DNA of 39,123 bases, taken from positions 1 through 39,123 of the forward strand of contig JAAYFJ010000054.1 of assembly GCA_012728295.1 (NCBI GenBank). The letters run 5' to 3'. Of the stretch, positions 32,790 to 39,123 are shown one piece after another (within the stretch, counting starts at the first letter, position 1; each line of letters begins with the position of its first letter). The position numbers were made by a program, and so were the translations under genes. The stretch is from Tissierellia bacterium. Its GTDB lineage: Bacteria; Bacillota; Clostridia; Tissierellales; Peptoniphilaceae. The notes under the pieces were generated by a model. It searched no databases. It was not told the origin of the DNA and saw only the letters and a program-made list of their open reading frames with translations.

Positions 32790-33596
32790 CTATAAAAATT
32801 TAGTTTTTAAGTTTTCCCAATATGTATGGGAGCTGAAGCTTATCCTTGAAATCTTTTTGCTGCTAATCCTAAGATTAATTTTAATAATATCCTTATAAAA
32901 CATTTCTGTTCCATCTAGCACAATGGTGGTTCCGTTTTTGTATCTCTGTTCAGGATGAACTCCTATTGTCCAATTCCCTGGAACTACAATTGGATTTGGT
33001 AAAGACCTATATGCCCTGGAACTCATTGGTGCAATTGGATTAATCTGTACTGCAGATAGCCTAGGGTGAATTATAGCTCCTCCGGCAGAAAAGTTATATC
33101 CGGTGCTGCCATGGGGTGTAGAAATAATAATTCCATCTCCACTAAATTTCTCTAAATGATTACCGTCTACGAATACGTCTAGATGGATGACTTTTGATTT
33201 TTGCCCCCGCACTACGATTTCGTTAACTGCATTTAAAAAATAGTTCTTCTTATCAGTAAAAACCTTTGCCTCGACTAAGGACATTTCGAAGGTCTCAAAC
33301 CTTTTATTAATATAATCGTCTATGAATCTATCTATATCTTCTGGGGATATTTCTTGATAAAAGCCTAGGTGGCCTGTGTTAATTCCAATAAAAGGTACCT
33401 GTGGGAACTTATTATTGTGTACTGCTCGCAGAAAAGCCCCGTCACCTCCAATGCATATACTTAACTCAGCTTTATGTGAAAACTCATCTGGTGTGACAAA
33501 ACCACTTTTTTCGAGCTTTGACTTTAAAATTTGGAAAACTCTTCTGGATTCATAGTTTCTATTTGAAATTATATTAATTATCCTAGGTTGACTCAT
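32790..33596 (-). CDS. nadK: NAD kinase
   Basis: It phosphorylates NAD to NADP. The diagnostic GGDG motif is at residues 50-53 (ICIGGDGAFLRA), followed by INTGHLGFYQE, NE in the NAVNEIVVRG segment, and the conserved GDGIIISTPHGSTGYNFSAGG. The 268-residue length is typical of Firmicutes NAD kinases. GGAGGTC lies upstream of the ATG on the minus strand. Divergent from lplA; the 150-base gap contains AT-rich stretches from which I could not pick a convincing promoter for either gene. Confidence 0.95.
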   Translation of the reverse strand: MSQPRIINIISNRNYESRRVFQILKSKLEKSGFVTPDEFSHKAELSICIGGDGAFLRAVHNNKFPQVPFIGINTGHLGFYQEISPEDIDRFIDDYINKRFETFEMSLVEAKVFTDKKNYFLNAVNEIVVRGQKSKVIHLDVFVDGNHLEKFSGDGIIISTPHGSTGYNFSAGGAIIHPRLSAVQINPIAPMSSRAYRSLPNPIVVPGNWTIGVHPEQRYKNGTTIVLDGTEMFYKDIIKINLRISSKKISRISFSSHTYWENLKTKFL

Positions 33597-33746
33597 ATTG
33601 ACCTCCCAATCATTACTTATAATGTGATTATTATCTAGAGACGATATACTCTAAATATACCACGATTGACGAAAATGTAAACAAAATTGAAATTGCTATA
33701 TCTTTTTCTTTTTAGATTGTATAGAATTATTGTGCGAGGTGAAGCT

Positions 33747-34739
33747 ATGAGATATTTATATATTACGAATACGAAGCCGTGGATTAATCTTGCCATTGAA
33801 GAGTATTTATTTAGGAATGGCGGAGAAGAAACGGTATTTTTATTGTGGCAAAATGAGCCAACAATAGTCGTTGGGAAAAACCAGAATACTTATGATGAAA
33901 TTAATAATGAATTCGTCACATCTAAAGGAATACATGTTATCAGAAGAATCACTGGAGGTGGCGCTGTTTATCACGATTTAGGGAATGTCAATTTCTCTAT
34001 AATTTCGCAATCATCAGATTCGGGGATAGACTTTAAAATTATCAACAAACCCGTTATAGATGCCTTGCAGGGGTGGGGGATACCATGTGAGATGACGGGA
34101 AGGAATGATTTGGTAATTAACGGCTCTAAGTTCTCCGGGATTGCGCAGTATAAGTCTAAGGGGAGAGTTCTCAACCATGGTACTTTGCTTTTTGATACTA
34201 ATCTAGATATTTTAGGACAAGCACTAAATGTTAAAGAGGATAAGTTGCAGGGCAAAGGAGTTCAATCAGTCAAAAAAAGAGTCACTAATATTAAGCCTTG
34301 GCTAAAAGAAAATATGGAGGTAAAAGATTTCATAAGCGAACTAGGAAAATCAATTTCCAAGTTATCTGGAGAAAAAATAAATCCGATTTCACTTACACAA
34401 GAAGAGCTAATAGAAATTGATAGATTGGCAAATGAAAAATACAGGAGTAGTGATTGGGTATATGGAGATTCTCCAAAATTTACCAATAGATTTAGGAAAA
34501 AATTCGCATCTGGAATAATAGAGCTATATTTATACAAACCTGCAGACAAGGTGGAGGAAGCTCATATTTTTGGAGATTTTTTTGGAACAGAAGATGTAAC
34601 CGTTATAGAGAATGCCATGAAAGGTAAAGTTTGGAACATAGATGAAGTAGAAAAGGCGTTAGATTCCATAGGGGATCTAAATCTTTATTTTGGTAATATA
34701 AAAAAAGACGAGTTAATTAGTTGGTGGTTTCATGAATGA
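33747..34739 (+). CDS. lplA: Lipoate-protein ligase
   Basis: It activates lipoate with ATP and attaches it to lysines of lipoyl-carrier proteins (glycine cleavage H protein, dehydrogenase E2). Motifs are VVGKNQN, the RRITGGGAVYHDLGN lipoyl-AMP loop (about 66-80), the catalytic Lys in KFSGIAQ, HGTLLFDTNLD, and the C-terminal accessory domain with FGDFFG. Start ATG 33747 has GAGGTGA just upstream; the longer frame from 33687 has no such site. It overlaps the pseudouridine synthase gene by 8 bases. Confidence 0.94.
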   Translation: MRYLYITNTKPWINLAIEEYLFRNGGEETVFLLWQNEPTIVVGKNQNTYDEINNEFVTSKGIHVIRRITGGGAVYHDLGNVNFSIISQSSDSGIDFKIINKPVIDALQGWGIPCEMTGRNDLVINGSKFSGIAQYKSKGRVLNHGTLLFDTNLDILGQALNVKEDKLQGKGVQSVKKRVTNIKPWLKENMEVKDFISELGKSISKLSGEKINPISLTQEELIEIDRLANEKYRSSDWVYGDSPKFTNRFRKKFASGIIELYLYKPADKVEEAHIFGDFFGTEDVTVIENAMKGKVWNIDEVEKALDSIGDLNLYFGNIKKDELISWWFHE

Positions 34740-35619
34740 CATTAATCAGCTATCGCTGATTTCAAAATCTAATATTAAACTTTCGGAGTTTTTAGAGTCA
34801 GAAATGATGCTGTCCAATAGAAAGGCACGAGAGTACTTCAAGAAAAGAAAAATTTTAGTTAATGGGAAGTACGAAAGTCGTTCGTCTATGCTAAAGAGTG
34901 GAGATAGGATATCTGTTGTTTTAGAGGAAGAGACCTTTGACGAGTTGCCCTTTCAGATGAACATAAGCGTTATATATGAAGATGAATATTATATGGCCGT
35001 TGAAAAACCGGCGGGGCTATCTATGTTTAAGTCTGAAAATAACGATGAGATATCGTTTTCGTCCGTTGTTGCAAATTTGTTTGTTAAAAGGGGTATAAAG
35101 AGAAAAGTTAGATTTATTAATAGGCTTGATAAATTTACTTCTGGAGTAGTATTGGTTGCAAAAAACGATATAGCTCATTCAGCTATGGCGACTCAATGGA
35201 ATAGTGGGCACAAGGAGTATTTACTAGCAGTTAAAGGGGAGGTAAACGAGAACTTTGACATCGGTATATCCTTGAAATATGATGATATAAGTAAAAAGTA
35301 TATAAAAGCCAATCATGGCAAGGACACCAAAACCAAGTACTTTCCTCTAGGAAGCAAAGATGGTGCAACTCTGTTAAAGGCAATTCTTATTACAGAAAAG
35401 ACCCACCAAATAAGGGCACAGATGTCAGATTTAGGTCTACCACTATTGGGTGACGCTCTATATGGAGAAGAATGCTCTCATAGACAAGCTTTGCATTCTT
35501 ACTCTATATCAATATTGCATCCGTTCTTAAAGAGAGATTTAGTGATACAAGGGGATTTGCCGAACGATTTTATAGAAATACTAGAGGAATATGATTTATA
35601 TAAGTTTTTGACTCTTTAA
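34732..35619 (+). CDS. RluA-family pseudouridine synthase, second copy
   Basis: The N-terminal S4 domain (about 15-75: LSNRKAREYFKKRKILVNG...SGDRISVVL) is followed by the catalytic domain with the aspartate in INRLDKFTSG and the ending EKTHQIRAQMSDLGLPLLGDALYG. As in the first copy, Asn replaces the His of the HRLD motif. The family assignment is secure but the RNA target is not known. It is coupled to lplA by an 8-base overlap; there is no clear biochemical link between them. Confidence 0.9.
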   Translation: MNDINQLSLISKSNIKLSEFLESEMMLSNRKAREYFKKRKILVNGKYESRSSMLKSGDRISVVLEEETFDELPFQMNISVIYEDEYYMAVEKPAGLSMFKSENNDEISFSSVVANLFVKRGIKRKVRFINRLDKFTSGVVLVAKNDIAHSAMATQWNSGHKEYLLAVKGEVNENFDIGISLKYDDISKKYIKANHGKDTKTKYFPLGSKDGATLLKAILITEKTHQIRAQMSDLGLPLLGDALYGEECSHRQALHSYSISILHPFLKRDLVIQGDLPNDFIEILEEYDLYKFLTL

Positions 35620-35658
35620 TAAGTATAATAAATCTTGAAGAATATATGAAATAAAAAA

Positions 35659-35678
35659 TAGAGGGCTATAGCCCTCTA
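35659..35678 (-). terminator. Intrinsic terminator of the M29 aminopeptidase gene
   Basis: A perfect palindrome TAGAGGGC-TATA-GCCCTCTA is followed on the minus strand by a T-run (complement of AAAAAAT at 35653-35659). It lies 10 bases after the minus-strand stop codon and may also serve the plus-strand gene, although there the T-run is missing. Confidence 0.8.
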
Positions 35679-35687
35679 TCAATGTCT

Positions 35688-36914
35688 TTATATTGCCCAA
35701 TTTCCATTTTCAAAAATATTGACTATGTTATTATCTTTTGTATATCCGACAATCTTAGTTGAAGCATCCCCTATCATAAAGTCTTCATGGGTAATGGATT
35801 CGTTTAGTCCGTATTTTTCTAATTCTTCTACACTGAAATTCTCGCCACCTATGACACAATTTGGATATGCTTTGCCGGGCGCTAAGTGACAAGAAGCATT
35901 TTCATCATATAGGGTTTCATAGAATAATGTGTTGGAGTTGGAAATCGGGGAATCAAAAGGCACTAAAGCTACCTCCCCTAAACGCTTGGATCCCGAATCG
36001 TTTTCCAATAGCATTTCTAGAGTACTTTTTCCTATTTGTGCATCATAATCAACCACAACCCCATTTTCAAACTTTAACCAAAATTCATCTATTCGTTGAC
36101 CGTGATAGTACAAAGGTTTTGTACTATATACAATACCATCGGCCCTACATCTATCGGGGGCGGTAAATACTTCTTCAGTTGGAAGGTTTGGCATAAAAAT
36201 TATACCGTCTGCTGCTACTGAAGGACCTCCTGCCCAAAGATGATTTTCTGCAAGGCCGATTACTATATCTGTTCCTTTTTCAGTGGTGTAATGCAATCTA
36301 TCAAGATTTAATGAAGTGAGTTTCTCAGCTCTATGCAATAAAGCTTTACCCTTACTCACGACTTGATTGCAGTCGCCTTCACCTTTAATATCAACAGCAT
36401 CTAATATTGCTAACCACAGCTTTGAAACTGCAATATCATCTGGGGTGTCTGGGAATACCATTTGAGCCCATTTTACAGTAGGAACTCCAGCAACACACCA
36501 TCGTATTTGATCGGTCATCATTAGTTGATAATAATCTTTTAAAGCGGTGGAGTTCACCGCATAACTTTTTGACAATTTTTCTTGATCTATACCATCATAA
36601 AGATTAGGATCTGCACCGACAAGCGAAAGAAAAGCAGCATTTTGGCTGGCATAGTGCATCGCCCTATCAACCATCCATTGCTCAGCTTTCTCAAAAACGT
36701 TTATTGGAGAATGGATAAATTTTGCACGGGAACTATGCTCATCATACCACTGTATGGCCACTTCCCTAGCGGAAGCTGCATAGGCCTCATCTACTACCAA
36801 CCGAACAAAGTCAGCCATAGATATTTCTGCTTTAATTACCAAAATTTGATCAGGCTGTAGGTTAATACCAGCACGAATTATTGTTTTTGCATACTCTTGT
36901 AACTTTTTGTACAT
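35688..36914 (-). CDS. M29-family aminopeptidase
   Basis: A dimetal cytoplasmic aminopeptidase of the AmpS/AmpT type. Likely metal and catalytic residues lie in NLPTEEVFTAPD (Glu), the Tyr/His region around DENASCHLAPGKAYP, and THEDFMIG near the C-terminus. The 408-residue length is usual. The minus-strand ATG is preceded by AAAGGAGG. It is a single-gene unit with its own promoter and terminator, divergent from the next gene. Confidence 0.93.
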   Translation of the reverse strand: MYKKLQEYAKTIIRAGINLQPDQILVIKAEISMADFVRLVVDEAYAASAREVAIQWYDEHSSRAKFIHSPINVFEKAEQWMVDRAMHYASQNAAFLSLVGADPNLYDGIDQEKLSKSYAVNSTALKDYYQLMMTDQIRWCVAGVPTVKWAQMVFPDTPDDIAVSKLWLAILDAVDIKGEGDCNQVVSKGKALLHRAEKLTSLNLDRLHYTTEKGTDIVIGLAENHLWAGGPSVAADGIIFMPNLPTEEVFTAPDRCRADGIVYSTKPLYYHGQRIDEFWLKFENGVVVDYDAQIGKSTLEMLLENDSGSKRLGEVALVPFDSPISNSNTLFYETLYDENASCHLAPGKAYPNCVIGGENFSVEELEKYGLNESITHEDFMIGDASTKIVGYTKDNNIVNIFENGNWAI

Positions 36915-36937
36915 ATTAAGCCTCCTTTAATAGTATA

Positions 36938-36967
36938 ATTATAACATACAGCAATATTTTTATGTAA
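36938..36967 (-). promoter_or_regulatory. Candidate promoter for the aminopeptidase gene
   Basis: On the minus strand TTACAT (36962-36967), 18 bases, then TATAAT (36938-36943) preceded by TGT (extended -10). It is 23 bases before the start codon. Confidence 0.5.
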
Positions 36968-36991
36968 TACACAAATAGGAAAGGGGTTAAC

Positions 36992-37744
36992 ATGCAATAT
37001 TTAGAGAGATTAATACGGGCATATGGATATGCCATAAGACAAACTATAAATAGCATCAAGGGTTCACCACAAGCTTTGCTAATTGTTCCAATTGCAGGCC
37101 TGATTTACAGTATTTCTCAAATGATATTGAGCAGAATGGTAGGGCTTAGTGGGCTGGGAGGATTTATTATGCCCTTAATTAATTCAGCCGTTTTGTCAGT
37201 AGTTTTGCAAAGTCTACTAGATTTAATAGACTACGATAGTTTTTCCATAACAAAAATACGATATACGATGGCATTTACTTTTTTGTGGGATGTTTATTTT
37301 ATTCAATTTGTTTTATTCTTGTTAGGATATGTAACAAACGGACTTAGTATTAATGCTAGTTTATTTTATATCATACTATTTATTGTTTTTAGTGGAATAC
37401 CTGAGGAAATATATTTAGGTAAGTATAGAAGAATGGAGCTTATAACTTCACAATTAGATTATTTAAAAAGGAATTTTTATATATGGCTTCCAATTATCTT
37501 AGCTTTAGCGTCTGTTTCTGAACGAATTGCAATAGTAACAAATCAAATGTTCGTAGGGTGGACTATCTTTGGATATCATACAGGAGCATTTTTTATACCA
37601 ACAAATAATGTTTCACATTTAGTATTATGGCTAGTATTCCAGATGGCGCTATCTATTGTAGTTGTTTTACGTGGTCATTTATTTAAATATACTCAATATG
37701 GAAACGTTAGAAAAGATCAGTATAGACAAGGAATGAGAGGTTAA
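36992..37744 (+). CDS. Integral membrane protein of unknown function
   Basis: A 250-residue protein with about five to six membrane helices (roughly 26-46, 52-76, 92-115, 120-140, 165-182, 205-228) and basic ends. I recognise no family or catalytic motif. AAAGGGG lies 9 bases before the ATG. The stop is 4 bases before the TPR gene, so the two are one unit, perhaps a membrane protein and its cytoplasmic partner. Confidence 0.78.
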   Translation: MQYLERLIRAYGYAIRQTINSIKGSPQALLIVPIAGLIYSISQMILSRMVGLSGLGGFIMPLINSAVLSVVLQSLLDLIDYDSFSITKIRYTMAFTFLWDVYFIQFVLFLLGYVTNGLSINASLFYIILFIVFSGIPEEIYLGKYRRMELITSQLDYLKRNFYIWLPIILALASVSERIAIVTNQMFVGWTIFGYHTGAFFIPTNNVSHLVLWLVFQMALSIVVVLRGHLFKYTQYGNVRKDQYRQGMRG

Positions 37745-37748
37745 AGAA

Positions 37749-38867
37749 ATGAAGTTGGAAAAATTTTTTAAAAATAAGACTGGAGATTTAGCATTTCTAG
37801 AACCAAAGTCTGAAATTGAGAACACAATGCTAAGAAACCGATTGTCAGCGCCGATTCCACTTTGGTCAGAAAGTTTAGTTGAAGGAATTAAAGAAGGTGA
37901 GTTTGAAGAGGAAGTGGGATCGGTCCATATTATAGAAGGTATGATAGCAGTAATAGGAATAGATCCATTATTTAAATTTGCCAACACGTATATAGAGATT
38001 CTATCAGAAATGATGGAAAATCCCCTGGAAACAATTTTAAGTTTTGCTTGGAAATATGATAAAGATGGCGATAAAGTCAAGGCAGCAATAGCATATAGAG
38101 CTGCATTAACCTTTGACGACTACAATGATATTGCCATGAGCAATTTGGCATCAATATATGGGGAAATTGCAAATGAATCGGAAGATGCTCAACTAATAAA
38201 CGAATTAATAATAGAAGGAACCGACTTGTTAGAAGATGTTCTTAATAGATATAAATCTGATGAAGTAAGGCCTTTATTGGGGAAATATTATATTAACGCT
38301 GGCCTATATCTAAAAGCGAAGTTAACTATGGAACCATATTTACAAGTAGGAGAAAAGGAAGAGGTTAAGCAAGAAGTAAGAGAACTATTAGATTTTATTG
38401 AGCCTGAAGTAATATGCGAAACCATAGAATCGCAGTTGACGCAAGGTAAATTAGATATAGCTGAGGAGAATATCCTACAAGCATTAATAAAATATCCTAA
38501 GATGCATAGGATTAGCTTTCTGTATTCAGTATTATTATGGGCTTCAGGGAAAGAAAAAGAAAGCGAAACAGAACTACTCAATATTATAGAATCTTATCCC
38601 TACGCTCATTATTATAACCAGTTGTTAATACAAAAATATTTGTTAATGCAGTATGAAGAAGGGCTAAAGATTGCAGACGAAGCGTTATCAAACAACGAAA
38701 ACGAGCCAACCATCATGGGTAATAGGGCTATGTTTTTAAATGCATTGGGAAGAACAGAAGAAGCTTTGATAAATGTAAACTATGCAATTAATCTATCAGA
38801 ATCTCCAGAATTAACAAACCAGCTAAAGGAATTAAGAAGAGAAATAGCTGAAAATGCGGAAGTATAA
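37749..38867 (+). CDS. TPR-repeat protein
   Basis: A 372-residue, acidic, all-helical soluble protein without signal peptide. Degenerate tetratricopeptide repeats can be seen, clearest in AAIAYRAALTFDDYNDIAMSNLA (about 117-140, quoted in part), AEENILQALIKYPKMHRISF, and EEGLKIADEALSNNENEPTI followed by EEALINVNYAINLSES near the C-terminus. TPRs mediate protein contacts; the partner is unknown, the upstream membrane protein being a candidate. GAGAGG lies 8 bases before the ATG, partly inside the end of the previous gene. No clear terminator follows before the stable-RNA promoters. Confidence 0.82.
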   Translation: MKLEKFFKNKTGDLAFLEPKSEIENTMLRNRLSAPIPLWSESLVEGIKEGEFEEEVGSVHIIEGMIAVIGIDPLFKFANTYIEILSEMMENPLETILSFAWKYDKDGDKVKAAIAYRAALTFDDYNDIAMSNLASIYGEIANESEDAQLINELIIEGTDLLEDVLNRYKSDEVRPLLGKYYINAGLYLKAKLTMEPYLQVGEKEEVKQEVRELLDFIEPEVICETIESQLTQGKLDIAEENILQALIKYPKMHRISFLYSVLLWASGKEKESETELLNIIESYPYAHYYNQLLIQKYLLMQYEEGLKIADEALSNNENEPTIMGNRAMFLNALGRTEEALINVNYAINLSESPELTNQLKELRREIAENAEV

Positions 38868-38907
38868 TATAAATTAAAAATGTTTTTAAATAAAACACTA
38901 AAATGTG

Positions 38908-38936
38908 TTGACACGATTTTAATAGGGTGTTATGAT
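38908..38936 (+). promoter_or_regulatory. Promoter P1 of a probable rRNA operon
   Basis: Perfect -35 TTGACA (38908-38913), 17 bases, then TATGAT (38931-38936). With P2 86 bases downstream, and no protein-coding start after it, this is the arrangement of tandem rRNA promoters. Confidence 0.75.
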
Positions 38937-38951
38937 ATGAATCGTTGTCAA
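38908..38951. repeat. Inverted repeat flanking promoter P1
   Basis: TTGACACGATT (38908-38918) is repeated in inverse as AATCGTTGTCAA (38940-38951), perfect except for one extra base. The left arm contains the -35 box and the right arm spans the expected transcription start. Confidence 0.55.
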
Positions 38952-38993
38952 ACAAGTTGTCCAAGAAAGCACATAAAGGGTTAAAAAAAACTC

Positions 38994-39022
38994 TTGACAG
39001 CTGAAAGATAATTTGCTATGAT
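38994..39022 (+). promoter_or_regulatory. Promoter P2 of a probable rRNA operon
   Basis: Perfect -35 TTGACA (38994-38999), 17 bases, then TATGAT (39017-39022). The same hexamers and spacing as P1 indicate a strong, probably growth-rate-regulated pair. Confidence 0.78.
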
Positions 39023-39028
39023 AATAAA

Positions 39029-39123
39029 GCTACTCACTTTGAGTGGCGTACCTTGATAATAACATAGTGTGAGAACCAAAAACGAAGTAAACAAACAAGC
39101 GGAAAACTAAGTCAGTTTTCAAC
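39029..39123 (+). other. Probable leader of a stable-RNA transcript (continues beyond the window)
   Basis: Starting at the expected P2 start, a hairpin GCTACTC/GAGTGGC (39029-39035 with 39041-39047) is followed by an unpaired purine-rich stretch and a second hairpin GAAAACT/AGTTTTC (39102-39108 with 39114-39120). No open reading frame or Shine-Dalgarno sequence is present. This suits the pre-16S leader; the mature 16S 5' end is not inside the window, so the identity is inferred. Confidence 0.5.

Noticed and set aside
1-39123. Mobile elements, prophage, CRISPR or toxin-antitoxin genes
   Set aside because: No transposase, integrase, repeat-spacer array, terminal repeats or attachment-site pairs were seen; codon use and spacing look uniform.

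Overview
The window looks like a chromosomal segment of an AT-rich, low-GC Gram-positive anaerobe, most likely a member of the Clostridia. The reasons are purine-rich Shine-Dalgarno sequences of the AGGAGG type before most genes, TTG/GTG starts, a ribDEBAH operon behind an FMN riboswitch as in Bacillus/Clostridium, a DUF4364 regulator, lipoproteins with Gram-positive lipoboxes, and a superoxide reductase (an anaerobe's superoxide defence). I cannot assign a genus by eye. I see no phage, IS element, integrase, CRISPR array or tRNA; most of the window is housekeeping sequence with tightly packed operons.

Layout. 1-2000: the 3' end of an ABC exporter, a convergent DUF4364 regulator, and rdgB (nucleotide-pool sanitation). 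1972-6279: riboflavin operon, with a consensus promoter, FMN riboswitch, intrinsic terminator, then ribD-ribE-ribBA-ribH and an overlapping HAD phosphatase that may supply the dephosphorylation step of the pathway. 6358-8039: superoxide reductase lacking one desulforedoxin cysteine, then two paralogous small lipoproteins, each with its own terminator. 8055-8552: a short membrane protein resembling the non-catalytic part of MltG. 8706-20676: seven co-oriented, mostly overlapping genes (RluA synthase, TGS-nucleoside kinase, glutaminase, ROK glucokinase, an AddB-like and an AddA-like helicase-nuclease pair, ABC exporter). 20766-25545: an envelope-sensing group (polysaccharide deacetylase, response regulator, histidine kinase, lipoprotein, small membrane protein). 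Here the histidine kinase is cut by an in-frame TAG and the lipoprotein probably by an in-frame TGA. 25672-27494: a GNAT acetyltransferase convergent with recX and a GIY-YIG/DUF523 fusion. 27606-32503: FHA, FtsW/RodA-family and class B PBP genes (cell-wall synthesis), then pepF. 32508-36914: GlsB-like membrane protein, NAD kinase, lipoate-protein ligase, second RluA synthase, M29 aminopeptidase. 36992-39123: membrane protein and TPR gene, then two near-consensus promoters in tandem that probably drive a stable-RNA (rRNA) operon starting just beyond the window.

The points most worth a second look are the two in-frame stop codons in adjacent genes of the two-component operon, the GIY-YIG/DUF523 fusion, the helicase-nuclease pair with iron-sulfur-type cysteine patterns in both subunits, the superoxide reductase with an altered centre I, and the HAD phosphatase in the rib operon. 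I did not find a clearly new multi-gene system. No intergenic stretch exceeds 300 bases.
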